Numbered from the stretch's first letter, positions 8,539-17,660 are shown. The stretch: 64,000 nucleotides of DNA from Nocardia xishanensis NBRC 101358 (GCF_001613365.1 NZ_BDCF01000008.1:1-64000); one strand, 5' to 3'. Program-made: numbers and translations. The notes: generated by a model not told the origin, from the sequence alone.

Positions 8539-9747
8539 ATGCCTCATCCCATTCTGTCCCCGGATCCGCCGTGTGCGGTGTGTTGGCGCCGCGAGGCCAG
8601 CAGCTGGTACCAGCTCGACGAGGATTCCCCTCGGCTGGTCTGCCAGAGCTGCTTCGTTGCGCTCCCGGAGTGTGAGCGCTGCCACGCGACGGTTCGCAGC
8701 CTCGCCGTGGTCGCCGACCACCACCAACTGTGCCGGTCCTGCACCTCCGGCTGGGTGGGGTGTGCGTCCTGCCGTGAGTTGACCGACCCGCATGTACGCA
8801 CCGACACCGATGAGCCGGTGTGTTTGCGTTGCGCGGCAGTGTTTTTCGACTCGTGTTTCCACTGCAGCCGCTACAGTGCCGCGAGCCGGTATGTCTCCGG
8901 CGGGCATCGTGCCTGCACCCGCTGCGCAACCCTCTACGACTCCTGCCCGGACTGCGGCACCTTGCTGCGCGCGGGGCGGGCATGTGAGCCGTGCGCGCGG
9001 CAGGCGTGGGTGTGGAACTACAGCTACAAACCCGACCCGATCTTCCACGGCGACGGGCCGCTGTATCTGGGCATGGAACTCGAGATCATCGTCCCGGACT
9101 ACCGCTACAGCAGATGCGTCGCCGTGGTCGCCGATCATCTCGGTGACCTCGGCTATCTCAAGCAGGACTCCTCCATCGAGCCGCAGGGATTCGAGCTGGT
9201 CACCCACCCGATGTCGTATCGGCACGCGATCGAGCACTTCCCCTGGGCCCTACTCGCCGCGCTGAGGGATTTGGGTTGCGAGACCGACCACACTGTCGGG
9301 TTGCACGTGCACGCCAGCCGCGACGGGTTCGACTCCCCCGCCCACATCTACCGCTGGCTGAAACTGCTCTACCGCAACGAATCCGCAGTCACCACCCTGG
9401 CGCGGCGGCGCTCGCACTACGCACCATTCGACCGGATCGCACGCGCCAAGGCGCGCGACACCGCCAAAAGCCACCAGCACGCACTCGGGCTCGAACGGTA
9501 TCAAGCGATCAACCCCTACCCACGAAAGACGTTGGAGCTGCGGGTGTTCGCCAGTTCGCTGGAGGTCCAGTGCGTGCAGGCCGCGCTGGCGTTCACCGCC
9601 GCCTCGGTCGATTACACCCGCGGGCTGCGGATCGCGGATGTGCGGGCGGGGGCGTGGGAGTGGTCGGCCTTTGCCGCCTGGGTCGCACGCCAGCCCGACT
9701 ACCAGCCGCTGGCCGTGGAGATGGAGGACCTGGCATGTGCCTGCTGA
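8539..9747 (+). CDS. Amidoligase 1 with ten CxxC zinc knuckles
   Basis: The 402-residue protein has two parts. Residues 1-155 contain ten CxxC pairs at regular spacing (for example 12/15, 35/38, 45/48, 136/139, 149/152), enough for five zinc ribbons. Residues about 165-402 match the glutamine-synthetase-fold amidoligase family: GMELEI (Glu180, Glu182) for metal, a QDSSIEP..GFELVTHP block, GLHVHAS, and ELRVFASS near the end. Such enzymes form amide bonds using ATP. The next gene, a class II glutamine amidotransferase that overlaps by 13 bases, would supply ammonia. Start ATG 8539 follows a GGAAGG site. A related copy lies at 10645. The substrate is unknown; a peptide or protein carboxylate is likely from family precedent. 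Confidence 0.78.
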   Translation: MPHPILSPDPPCAVCWRREASSWYQLDEDSPRLVCQSCFVALPECERCHATVRSLAVVADHHQLCRSCTSGWVGCASCRELTDPHVRTDTDEPVCLRCAAVFFDSCFHCSRYSAASRYVSGGHRACTRCATLYDSCPDCGTLLRAGRACEPCARQAWVWNYSYKPDPIFHGDGPLYLGMELEIIVPDYRYSRCVAVVADHLGDLGYLKQDSSIEPQGFELVTHPMSYRHAIEHFPWALLAALRDLGCETDHTVGLHVHASRDGFDSPAHIYRWLKLLYRNESAVTTLARRRSHYAPFDRIARAKARDTAKSHQHALGLERYQAINPYPRKTLELRVFASSLEVQCVQAALAFTAASVDYTRGLRIADVRAGAWEWSAFAAWVARQPDYQPLAVEMEDLACAC

Positions 9748-10550
9748 CCTACTACCCGCCCACCATCACCGCCGACCTGGTCGCGCTGGCCTATGGGGCG
9801 ACGATGAACCCGCATGGGCACGGCTACGCGGTCATCGCAGGACGCGGCGTCGTCGTCGGGCACGGGATGGACGCCGAACCGGTGATCGAGGAGTTCACCC
9901 AGGTGCGGGCCCGCTACCCGGACGGTGCGGCGTTGTTCCATTCCCGCTACGCCACCAAAGGCATCCGCGATATCGACAACTGTCACCCCTTCCGACTCGG
10001 CGGCGACCCACGAACAGTGTTGGCGCACAACGGGACCCTGCCCAAACGCGTCCACCCTCGTGCTTACGATCCGCGGTCGGACACTCGCATCGCCGCCGAG
10101 GACTACCTACCGGGTCAACCGTTCGGGTCGATCGACACCTACCGCGGCGCGCGAGGACTGGCCTCCTGGCTGGGGTCGAGCAAGCTGGTGATCCTCACCG
10201 TCGACCCCACCTACCGCCATCAGATCTATCTGTTCGGTGAGCAGGCCGGGACCTGGGACAACGGCATCTGGTACTCCAACACCAGCTACCAGTCACCGGC
10301 CCAACGGTGGCCGGCCCGCTGGCAGTACATGTGCGGGCACTGCTGGCACCTCGACCCACATCGCGCCAGTCGCTACTGCGGCGCCTGCGGCTGGTGCTTC
10401 ACCTGTGAGATCGCTTTCCCGGACTGCGCATGCCAGCCGCCGCGCCCCGCCGGCACCGGCGCGCGCACCCAGCGCCGTGGTCGTCTTGTCGCACTCACCC
10501 GCCGCAGCTCCACCACAGGACAGTCTCAGTCCTCGGCGCCTAGCTGCTGA
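9735..10550 (+). CDS. Class II glutamine amidotransferase 1
   Basis: The 271-residue protein starts MCLL, so Cys2 becomes the N-terminal nucleophile of an Ntn hydrolase after Met removal. Other class II amidotransferase marks are FHSRYATKG, NCHPF and LAHNGTL. After the catalytic domain (about 1-200) comes a Cys/His-rich tail (CGHC, CGACGWCFTC, CACQ) that probably binds zinc, then a basic end. It would release ammonia from glutamine for the amidoligase encoded just upstream. The GGAGG at 9723-9727 lies inside the upstream gene and supports ATG 9735. Confidence 0.78.
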   Translation: MCLLTYYPPTITADLVALAYGATMNPHGHGYAVIAGRGVVVGHGMDAEPVIEEFTQVRARYPDGAALFHSRYATKGIRDIDNCHPFRLGGDPRTVLAHNGTLPKRVHPRAYDPRSDTRIAAEDYLPGQPFGSIDTYRGARGLASWLGSSKLVILTVDPTYRHQIYLFGEQAGTWDNGIWYSNTSYQSPAQRWPARWQYMCGHCWHLDPHRASRYCGACGWCFTCEIAFPDCACQPPRPAGTGARTQRRGRLVALTRRSSTTGQSQSSAPSC

Positions 10551-10565
10551 TTCATCCCTGATCCG

Positions 10566-10610
10566 AGAACCCCGTCCACAGCCCGTTTCCGGGCTGGCGT
10601 GCGGGGTTCT
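10566..10610 (+). terminator. Nested hairpin between the two amidoligase modules
   Basis: AGAACCCCG (10566-10574) pairs with CGGGGTTCT (10602-10610). Inside, AGCCCG pairs with CGGGCT around a TTTC loop. It is followed by TTCCATTT. It lies after GATase 1 and 35 bases before amidoligase 2, in the same position as the hairpin at 8476. Confidence 0.6.
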
Positions 10611-10644
10611 TTCCATTTCTCCCACCGGAAGGTCGTGATCGTTC

Positions 10645-11862
10645 ATGCCCGCCTCCACGTTGGCCGACCCGCTGTGCGAGGACTGCTCTCATCCCATCAC
10701 CGCCGCGACGGTGGTGTCTACGGTCGAGGGCGAGAAGTTGTGCTCCGACTGCGCGGCCGAGGTGTCGCGATGCGACGAATGCGCCGCCCACACCCGCGAC
10801 CCGCGGGTGACCGTCGATGACACCTACCTGTGCAGTCAATGCCTGATCGACTGGCAGCGCTGCACCGATTGCGACCGCTACACCCGAGAGGCCACCGCGA
10901 TCGTCGGCGGCGGCGATGCGTGCGAGCAGTGCCTCGACAACTACGACAGCTGCGCCGACTGCGGGAACCGGGCCAGCGACACCTACGCCGTCGACAGCAG
11001 AGGCCGGGTCTGCGACAACTGCCAAGAGGATTACCGCGAGTGCGCCGACTGCTACATCCTCATCCCGCGGGAAGACACCTACTGCGAGTCCTGCGGCGAC
11101 AACCACACCCCGACCCATTCCCAGGTGCACGACTGGAGCTACAAACCCACCCCCCAATTCCACGGCAACGGTCCGCTGTTTCTGGGGTTTGAGCTGGAAA
11201 TCAAAATCCCGCGTGGTGTTTTCACCGAGGCGGTCGACACCACCATCGACCACGTTGGCCAGCTCGCGTATCTAAAGGAGGACTCCTCGATCCGTCCGTG
11301 CGGGTTCGAGCTGGTCACCCACCCGATGTCATATGAGTACGCGCTCACCGAGTTCCCGTGGCGGCTGCTCAAGAAGCTGCGGCTGCTGGGCGCCTACACC
11401 GATGAGCATGTCGGCATCCACGTCCACCTCTCCCGCGCCGGATTCGACTCTTCCGCCCACATCTACCGGTGGTTGAAGTTCGTGTACCGCAACGAAACCG
11501 CGGTCACCACGCTGGCGCGGCGTTCTTCCCCGGAGTGGGCGATGTTCTCGGACGAGGCTCGCTCGAGGCTGTGGGACTACGCCCACGGAACCGAGGACTT
11601 CGCGTGGCGTTACGAAGCGGTCAACGTCCGCCCCGAGCACACCTTCGAGTTGCGGGTGTTCGCCAGTTCCCTGCATCCCCAGCAGGTTCAGGCCGCCCTC
11701 GCCTTCGCCGCCGCCTCGGTCGACTACACCCGTCACCTGTCGGCCGCGCAGATCGCGCGCCGCCGCGGCTGGGAATGGACCGCCTTCACCACCTGGGTGC
11801 GCTCGCGCCCGGACTACTCCCCGCTGCTCGCCGAAATGGAGGCCCTCGCGTGTGCATCCTGA
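10645..11862 (+). CDS. Amidoligase 2 with ten CxxC zinc knuckles
   Basis: The 405-residue protein is a paralogue of amidoligase 1. It again has ten CxxC pairs in residues 11-150 (11/14, 33/36, 43/46, 63/66, 73/76 and so on), with acidic residues around the knuckles. The amidoligase domain follows: GFELEI, KEDSSI..CGFELVTHP, GIHVHLS and ELRVFASS. By eye the catalytic halves of the two copies are about two-thirds identical while the zinc-rich halves are much less so. This suggests the N-terminal part sets partner or substrate choice. It is coupled to the next gene by overlap. Confidence 0.78.
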   Translation: MPASTLADPLCEDCSHPITAATVVSTVEGEKLCSDCAAEVSRCDECAAHTRDPRVTVDDTYLCSQCLIDWQRCTDCDRYTREATAIVGGGDACEQCLDNYDSCADCGNRASDTYAVDSRGRVCDNCQEDYRECADCYILIPREDTYCESCGDNHTPTHSQVHDWSYKPTPQFHGNGPLFLGFELEIKIPRGVFTEAVDTTIDHVGQLAYLKEDSSIRPCGFELVTHPMSYEYALTEFPWRLLKKLRLLGAYTDEHVGIHVHLSRAGFDSSAHIYRWLKFVYRNETAVTTLARRSSPEWAMFSDEARSRLWDYAHGTEDFAWRYEAVNVRPEHTFELRVFASSLHPQQVQAALAFAAASVDYTRHLSAAQIARRRGWEWTAFTTWVRSRPDYSPLLAEMEALACAS

Positions 11863-12608
11863 CCTTCGTCAAACCCGGAATCACCCCCGACCTCGACGCC
11901 TTGAGCAACGGGGCGGCAGCCAATCCGCACGGCCACGGCTACGCGGTCATCACTGGTAACACGATCACCGTCGGCCACGGAATGGACGCCGCCACTGTGA
12001 TCGCCGAGTTCGCCCAAGTACGCGCCCAGTACCCCGATGGTCCGGCGTTGTTTCATTCCCGGCTGGCCACCCACGGCCTGCGCGAGATCGACAACTGCCA
12101 CCCCTTCCGACTCGGCGGCGACGAACGAACCGTCCTGGCCCACAACGGAATACTGCCCACCAACGTCCACCCCCACGCGGACGACCCCCGCTCGGACACC
12201 CGCATCGCCGCCGAGGACTACCTGCCCACCCAACCGTTCGGCTCCCTGGATTCCTGGGCAGGCCGCGAACACTTCGAACGCTGGCTGGGCAGGGACAAGA
12301 TCGTGATCTTGACCGTCGACCCGGCCTACAAGCATCGCGCCTACATCTTCAACGAACACCGCGGCCACTGGGACGCAGAGTCCTGGTACTCCAACACCGA
12401 CTACCGGCCCTACCAGTGGCGCGAGGCCGCCGATGACTGCGAGGAGTACTGCGTCAACTGCGGCGAACCCGACTACGACCGCCTCGGCCCGCACTGCCCC
12501 TGGTGCGGCTTCTGCACCGAATGCATCCGCACGTTTCCGAAATGCGTGTGCCCGTCCCTCGACGGCGAGGAACGCTACGCCGACCTGCTCGAACTCGAAT
12601 ACACCTGA
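11850..12608 (+). CDS. Class II glutamine amidotransferase 2
   Basis: The 252-residue product starts at GTG 11850 and reads V/MCILT, giving the Cys2 nucleophile. It shares long stretches with GATase 1 (NPHGHGYAVI, NCHPFRLGGD, VLAHNG, DPRSDTRIAAEDYLP), showing a whole-module duplication. The tail has CVNCG, CPWCGFCTEC and KCVC and should bind zinc. It would feed ammonia to amidoligase 2. A GGAGG inside the upstream gene (about 11837) supports this start. Confidence 0.76.
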   Translation: MCILTFVKPGITPDLDALSNGAAANPHGHGYAVITGNTITVGHGMDAATVIAEFAQVRAQYPDGPALFHSRLATHGLREIDNCHPFRLGGDERTVLAHNGILPTNVHPHADDPRSDTRIAAEDYLPTQPFGSLDSWAGREHFERWLGRDKIVILTVDPAYKHRAYIFNEHRGHWDAESWYSNTDYRPYQWREAADDCEEYCVNCGEPDYDRLGPHCPWCGFCTECIRTFPKCVCPSLDGEERYADLLELEYT

Positions 12609-12640
12609 CCCTCACCCTCAGCCGAGCTGCTCGACCCACC

Positions 12641-12678
12641 GAACCCGCGCACCGGCCCGTTCACCGGTGCGCGGGTTC
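12641..12678 (+). terminator. Long perfect hairpin after the amidoligase modules
   Basis: GAACCCGCGCACCGG (12641-12655) pairs without mismatch with CCGGTGCGCGGGTTC (12664-12678). No long T run follows, so it is a terminator only in the broad actinobacterial sense. The remaining stretch to 12903 shows short readings (for example EIDWRYAGLAHW) that could be a decayed small gene. Nothing there is firm. Confidence 0.6.
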
Positions 12679-12903
12679 GCCTTGCCGTTCCCGAGAACAA
12701 ATGCCCGCGAGCCGCTTCCGGCCAGACCCGACCACGGGGTTGATCGCCAGCGCTGGCCCGTGGCCGGTCCGATCCCGAAATCGACTGGCGCTACGCCGGT
12801 CTCGCCCACTGGAAGCCGCTGACGCGCTCGCCGCTGCCCTCACCACACGCCACCAATCGCGGCCTCGCGCTGCGCTGACGCCCCGAAACAGGAGAACCCG
12901 CTG

Positions 12904-13284
12904 ATGAGCAACCTCACCAACCCGCAACCCATCGATCCCGAGACCGACGCCGAGTTCACCCGCCGCGTCCTCGAACGCATCGACGAATGGTTCGACAACC
13001 GCGTCTCCACCGGCGGCCGCGTCGATGCCATCGCAGCGGGTGATCACCGGCTCGCCGCCGATCCGGTGACCACCGTCGTCGCCGCCGAGCTGCACCAGCT
13101 GCGCCGCGCTGGAGAACTCACCACCGTGATCACCCGCGGCGGCCACACCTACCACCGGGTGCACATCGAGGCCGTGCACCGCCACCACGCCGTGCTCGCC
13201 AGCGACACCCACCCCGGAGTGCTGCTGCCGCTGGTGTTCATCGAATCCGTCCACCGCCTCACCCCTCCCACCCGACAGGAGTGA
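12904..13284 (+). CDS. Hypothetical protein
   Basis: The 126-residue soluble protein starts MSNLTNPQPI. It has a helical N-terminal half (FTRRVLERIDEWFDNR, AAELHQLRRAGEL) and a beta-rich C-terminal half (YHRVHIEAVHRHHAVLASD, PGVLLPLVF). Codon use is typical of neighbours, so it is likely expressed. It opens a run of closely spaced small genes up to 14994. Function unknown. Confidence 0.5.
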   Translation: MSNLTNPQPIDPETDAEFTRRVLERIDEWFDNRVSTGGRVDAIAAGDHRLAADPVTTVVAAELHQLRRAGELTTVITRGGHTYHRVHIEAVHRHHAVLASDTHPGVLLPLVFIESVHRLTPPTRQE

Positions 13285-13290
13285 AAGCTC

Positions 13291-13551
13291 ATGTCCGACA
13301 ACACGATCGTTCCACTCTCGCGTGAGGAGACCCTCACGCTGTTGCTCGACGGCCTGCCCGACTACCTCGCCTCGGTGCATCGGATCATCGAGTTCGCGCG
13401 CGGCATGGCCACCGCCGTGGGCGGGGAACCGCTCACCGTGCTCGAGCATCTGCTGGCCGAGCACGAACGCCCCGACCGGCTCGTACGCCTGAGCCACCGG
13501 GCCCTGAAGACCCCGCCGGGCACCGACACCGGTGGCGCCGATGCCCGCTGA
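13291..13551 (+). CDS. Small helical hypothetical protein
   Basis: The 86-residue product is mostly helical (SREETLTLLLDGLPDYLASV, LTVLEHLLAEHERPDRLVRL) with no cysteine cluster or membrane segment. It starts six bases after the preceding stop and overlaps the next gene by eleven bases, which implies translational coupling in the 12.9-15.0 kb run. No family recognised. Confidence 0.45.
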   Translation: MSDNTIVPLSREETLTLLLDGLPDYLASVHRIIEFARGMATAVGGEPLTVLEHLLAEHERPDRLVRLSHRALKTPPGTDTGGADAR

Positions 13552-14041
13552 TCTGGCCCGCTACCTCGCTGCGGTGCAGCCCGACCCGCACTACGCGCCG
13601 TACCTGCCCGATCATGCGCTCCCGGACGGGCCGATCCTCATCGTCGGCCAGCACGCCGCCTTCGCCACCCGCCCCCGGCCCGCGACACCGGTAGCGGTGT
13701 TCCCCGGCACACGAACCCCGACAGCGCTCGCTCATCCGGTGATGGCGTTGGTGCGCGTCGAGCACGCCACCGCCCTCATCACCGTCGGACACGACGGCAC
13801 CAGCACCACCCGCTGGGAGCACGTCCTGTTCCCAGGGTTGCCGACCGGGATCAGCTGGCATCTGCACCCGACCGAACTCGACGCGGCGACCGGGCGGTGG
13901 GTCCTCGGCGCAGGCCGCTGGGCTGCTGGGGGCCGTCAGGCAGTGCTTCCGCGTTCGGTCACCGCGCAGGTACCCGGCGCACCCCGCGTGGTGGCCCTCC
14001 ACGACCACGATGCCCGCACCGGACGGCGCTGGTCCTCGTGA
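13541..14041 (+). CDS. Hypothetical protein
   Basis: The 166-residue protein starts at ATG 13541 (GTG 13532 is in frame). The sequence PILIVGQHAAFATR, then VALVRVEHATALITVGHDGT and WEHVLFPGLP, suggests an all-beta fold. No catalytic motif is evident. Its stop overlaps the next start (GTGA at 14038-14041). Confidence 0.45.
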   Translation: MPADLARYLAAVQPDPHYAPYLPDHALPDGPILIVGQHAAFATRPRPATPVAVFPGTRTPTALAHPVMALVRVEHATALITVGHDGTSTTRWEHVLFPGLPTGISWHLHPTELDAATGRWVLGAGRWAAGGRQAVLPRSVTAQVPGAPRVVALHDHDARTGRRWSS

Positions 14042-14283
14042 TCGCCAACGCCGCCGAGCTGATGGCTTGGATCCAGAACCATCTGCCAGAACTCGACGAA
14101 CACCGATACCACCCCTGGCAAGCCGAACCACCCGTGCCCGGCGCGTTGGTGGCGTGGGTTCAGGTGCGCATCCGCACACCCGGCCGCGCCGATGCCCTCA
14201 CCAGCATCACTCTCACCGCCGCCCCGATCCACGACGAACCGGCTCCCGAACCGCCGCGCTCATCCTCGGGCTGCGCCCACTGA
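14038..14283 (+). CDS. Small hypothetical protein
   Basis: The 81-residue protein starts at GTG 14038 within the preceding stop. It opens VIANAAELMAWIQNHLPELD and then has a beta-rich middle (GALVAWVQVRIRT) and a Pro/Ser-rich end. Coupling and codon use support it as a real gene. Function unknown. Confidence 0.4.
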   Translation: MIANAAELMAWIQNHLPELDEHRYHPWQAEPPVPGALVAWVQVRIRTPGRADALTSITLTAAPIHDEPAPEPPRSSSGCAH

Positions 14284-14295
14284 ATCGAGGTGAAC

Positions 14296-14994
14296 ATGGC
14301 CGACCCCAATCCCGCTGCCCGCCAGCCTGTTCCCGCGCGGGCACCGATCCCCCACCGACTTACCGCAGCGCCGAGCGCCCACGGCATGGTCGTTCCCTTC
14401 GTCACCTTGGCCCACCGCGACCGTACCCGCCCGGTCTGGGGCAAACTCGACCCCAAACGCCTGCGGGAAACCTTGCACCGCAAGCTATGTCAGATCTGCG
14501 GCGACCCGCTCGCCGACCGCGTCGTTCTCTACATCCGGCCCTCGGACTACCTACGCGGCCTCACGCCCGAACCGGGAGTCCATCCCGAATGCGGCCTGTA
14601 TTCCAAACAGGCCTGTCCGATGCTGGCCGGTCGCGTGGACCGCTACAACCCGCATCCACCCGAACAATTCACCGTCTGTGACGACCCGGTCTGCGACTGC
14701 CGCCGCTGGATGGTCCCCGAACCCGACCCCCGCGGCGGCCACCGCGAAGGCCAACCGGCCGAAGCCTGGTACGAAGCGTGGCTGCACCTGAACGACTACA
14801 TGATCGTCACCGACCCCGGCAACAACGCCGTCGCCCCGGCGGTCGGGGTCGACCTGCGCCCGTCCTCACGGATTCGCCGCCTGCGCAAAGTACGCGACGC
14901 CGCACCCGGCAGCGAAGATGACCAGCCGGTAGATCTGCTCGCGGCGCTCATCGCCACCCGCGTCTTCTTCGGCGTCGGCGGCCCCTTCCAGTGA
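14296..14994 (+). CDS. Treble-clef-like zinc protein of phage/plasmid type
   Basis: The 232-residue protein (GTG 14290 is an alternative start) carries LCQICGDPL (two ligands), VHPECGLYSKQACPML and later CDDPVCDC. This Cys/His pattern is common in uncharacterised actinobacteriophage and plasmid proteins. There the first CxxC sits about 35 residues before HxxC..Y....CP, giving one zinc site. The middle contains aromatic residues (EAWYEAWLHLNDYMIV) and may be a small-molecule or nucleic-acid contact surface. It ends the small-gene run. No enzymatic motif is visible. Confidence 0.5.
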   Translation: MADPNPAARQPVPARAPIPHRLTAAPSAHGMVVPFVTLAHRDRTRPVWGKLDPKRLRETLHRKLCQICGDPLADRVVLYIRPSDYLRGLTPEPGVHPECGLYSKQACPMLAGRVDRYNPHPPEQFTVCDDPVCDCRRWMVPEPDPRGGHREGQPAEAWYEAWLHLNDYMIVTDPGNNAVAPAVGVDLRPSSRIRRLRKVRDAAPGSEDDQPVDLLAALIATRVFFGVGGPFQ

Positions 14995-15372
14995 CCGGCA
15001 CCTCGCCGAACATGCCTCCGCGGCGGCCACATTGCGGGGCTGTCCCCGGGATTCGGCCGCCGCGGAATCGGCTGGCGCGTTAGAGTTTGGCCAGGGTCGG
15101 GTCATTCAGGGGGTTCACACACTCTCGTTGACCGCATTCGCGCGGTTGGATCCCGATGCCGCCCGCGCCGGGATGCTCGGCGACGATCTGTCGGCGCAAA
15201 GGCGCGTTGGTGGGCGTTGCTCTGTCCCCTCCAGGCACACCCACCTTCCCCTCTTCTGGCCTCCACGCACATCGCGCCTTCCCACCAGCCGCGCCTTCCG
15301 CCCGCGTCATTGCATCTCGGGACAGCAAGCCCTGCCCGAGCATCCGCTGCTGCCACCTCATCAGGAGGTTCT
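14995..15372. other. Intergenic region with hairpin, no gene
   Basis: CCGCGGCGGCC (15018-15028) pairs perfectly with GGCCGCCGCGG (15055-15065), a likely terminator for the 12.9-15.0 kb genes. The rest of the 378 bases lacks a reading with normal codon bias. The AGGAGG at about 15363-15368 is the ribosome-binding site of the next gene. Confidence 0.5.
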
Positions 15373-16383
15373 GTGCCGTCCATCCATGCCCCGAGTAGCT
15401 TCATCACCGCGACACTGACATGGCTGCCGCAGCCGCCCTCACGATCGCTGCTGTTGGTCCGGCTCCGCGAAAACAGCGGCGCACCAGGCACCTACGCGAT
15501 TCAGGCGCTACACAGTCATGACCTGTATTCCGCCGAGGGACAGCTGGCAACGGCAGCGATCCTCTCAACCGCCCAGCATCTGTGCACACCACAGCCTCCG
15601 GACGCGGCAGCGGTCGTCATCATCGATGAACCCCCACCGCATCGGCCGGGATCCATCCCTGCTCTGTCCCAATTGGCCATGCAGCTGCGCGGAACGCTCA
15701 CCACGACCGGCACCCCATTGGTCGGGGCGTGGACGATCACCACGACCGAACCCGGCAGCGCCTGGGTGAGCCTGCTCGACGACAACCGCGGCGTCCTGAC
15801 CAGCGCGCCCCCGGAGCCGCCAGCCCGACCGCGGCGAGACACCGGCGTCGGGCACGACCTCGCCTCCGCTGCGGTCGATGTGACAGCTGGGCGGTCTGCT
15901 CCCGGTGATGATCCCAACGCCTTCGCCGACCAGCTCGATCAGGCGCGTGTGCTGGCGCGGAGGCGGCTGCGGCTGGTGTTGTGCATGGTCTATGCCGTCA
16001 ACGCCGGCGTCGAACTACGCATCGACAGGCTGGCGGAGGTGGCCGAGGCCCTGGAGGACCCAGCTGTGCGGGATGTGCTCTACGCCTTCGCTGTCGGCCG
16101 CAACGGACCGACCGCGCTGAAACTGTGGACGCTGCTGATCCGTGAGCTACCGATCCGCCGACGCGGCGTGCCCGCGATGCTGGCCACCCTCACCCACTAC
16201 ACCAGCAGTGACTACACCAGTACGGGCGAGACGAGCCGGATCGCGCTCACCCAACAGCCCGACGATCCCTCCCTGCAAACCCCGGCCGCCGCGATCACCG
16301 CCACGGACCCGGCCGAACTGCTGCGCGCCATTGCCCATTCCGGGCGCTGCACCGCGGCCGATCTCGGCATCGACATCGACTGA
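15373..16383 (+). CDS. Diverged DUF4192-type protein
   Basis: The 336-residue protein starts at GTG 15373, preceded by GGAGG. It has the layout of DUF4192 proteins. An N-terminal alpha/beta half contains RSLLLVRLRE, AAVVIIDEP and a W-containing segment (GSAWVSLLDDNRG). The C-terminal helical half contains DPAVRDVLYAFAVG and ALKLWTLLIRELP. That second half matches the DUF4192 gene at 19513 (MVRDALLALAVG, EQLWVTLVQSLP), so the two are paralogues on the same element. DUF4192 has no known activity; it is frequent in actinobacterial chromosomes and plasmids. Confidence 0.55.
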   Translation: MPSIHAPSSFITATLTWLPQPPSRSLLLVRLRENSGAPGTYAIQALHSHDLYSAEGQLATAAILSTAQHLCTPQPPDAAAVVIIDEPPPHRPGSIPALSQLAMQLRGTLTTTGTPLVGAWTITTTEPGSAWVSLLDDNRGVLTSAPPEPPARPRRDTGVGHDLASAAVDVTAGRSAPGDDPNAFADQLDQARVLARRRLRLVLCMVYAVNAGVELRIDRLAEVAEALEDPAVRDVLYAFAVGRNGPTALKLWTLLIRELPIRRRGVPAMLATLTHYTSSDYTSTGETSRIALTQQPDDPSLQTPAAAITATDPAELLRAIAHSGRCTAADLGIDID

Positions 16384-16408
16384 CCACACACCGCCCACGG
16401 AGGTTCCC

Positions 16409-17336
16409 ATGCCCGAAGTACCGTCCCCTGCCGCTGCGCCGCCGATCACCGAGGCGCGGCGGCACGCGTGGGCGATCCTCGCCCGTGCGGCGCTGACCGC
16501 CCGCACCGGCGGTCGCCGAGCTGCTGGCAGGACTCGACGACCCCGAACAGGCCGCTGCCCGTCTGACCGGCAATCCGCGCGAGTTCGGTGTGCCCGCCAA
16601 TCTGGCGGATCAGGCAGCGCGGGATCTGGAACGCGCTGCCGCGATCGGGGCCCGGCTGCTCACTCGTGACGAACCGGAGTGGCCGACGACTCGGTTTGCC
16701 GGTCTCGATGCCCCGCAGGTGCGTGGCCATGCCCCGGTCGCGTTGTGGTTGCGCGGCCCGGCACGTCTGGATTCCTTCGCCGAGCACGCCGTGGCGGTGG
16801 TGGGGGCGCGTGCGGCGACCGACTACGGACAGCGGGTCGCCTACGACATCACCGGGTACTTCGCCGAGCGCGGGTGGACGGTGGTCAGTGGTGGCGCCTT
16901 CGGCATCGACGCGTCGGCTCATCGTGGCGCGCTGGTGCGCTCGGCCACAACGGTCGCGGTCACCGCAACAGGGATCGACCGCTACTACCCCACCGGCAAC
17001 CAGCGTCTGCTCGAGCAAATCACCGCCGAGGGATTGATGGTCTCGGAATATCCGCCGCAAACCCCGGCGACCAGAGATCAGTTCTTGCAACGCAATCGGA
17101 TCACCGTCGCCCTGTCGCGTGCGGTGGTAATCGTCGAAGGCGGCCGTGTCCGTGGCGGCACCGCCGACACCGCCCGGTGGGCGCGCGAGCTCGCCCGCCC
17201 GGTGTTCGCCGTGCCGGGCCCGATCACCTCGGCGGCCTCGGGCGGCCCGCACGCCCTGATCCGCGACGGGCACGCCCGCCTGATCACCCACGCCGCCCGG
17301 GTCATCGACGACCTGCACACCACCCCCGGCATCTGA
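16409..17336 (+). pseudogene. dprA: DprA-like DNA processing protein, frameshifted
   Basis: The downstream frame (from GTG 16590, 248 residues) is a clear DprA/Smf Rossmann protein that would load RecA on single-stranded DNA. It shows VVGARAATDYG, VVSGGAFGIDASAH, ITAEGLMVSEYPP, FLQRNRITVALS and VFAVPGP. The natural N-terminus is upstream in another frame: ATG 16409 reads MPEVPSP..TEARRHAWAILARAAL. Bases about 16505-16589 then read VAELLAGLDDPEQAAARLTG in the DprA frame, so one base is gained or lost near 16500. Translation from GTG 16590 could still give the core. A chromosomal copy probably exists elsewhere. Confidence 0.75.
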
Positions 17337-17414
17337 ACTACCCCAGCAGGTTTCGCCCCTTCCCGCCACGAGCGCAGCACCAGTCCGCCCGACCAATCAC
17401 CAGGAGGATCGCTC

Positions 17415-17660
17415 ATGTCCACACCCGCCACGACCGCTCCGGCACTGCAGACCCTGCCGCGTGAGGACTACGCGCGCCTCGAGCAGCGCGGCCTGGCCGG
17501 AGCGGTTCCGGCGATCCCGGACTCGGCGGTGGCCGAGCACTGGCGCGCCGACTACCCGGGCTGGCGCGGCCGGTACTGGGCCTGGATCGGCGACGACGGC
17601 GATGTGCTGCGTCTGCGCCCGATCAACGTCGCGCGCCAGTCCACCGCGCGCGCTGCCTGA
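17415..17660 (+). CDS. Small hypothetical protein
   Basis: The 81-residue product starts at ATG 17415 behind CAGGAGGATCGCTC. It contains LPREDYARLEQRGLAGAVP, HWRADYPGWRGRYWAWIG and DDGDVLRLRPI, an aromatic-rich compact protein. A small gene of this kind just before parB could be part of the element's maintenance module, but that is only position-based. Family not recognised. Confidence 0.45.
   Translation: MSTPATTAPALQTLPREDYARLEQRGLAGAVPAIPDSAVAEHWRADYPGWRGRYWAWIGDDGDVLRLRPINVARQSTARAA

Noticed and set aside
11469..11849. Upstream extension of the second amidotransferase
   Set aside because: It lies out of frame inside the amidoligase gene, and the catalytic Cys must follow the start codon at 11850.
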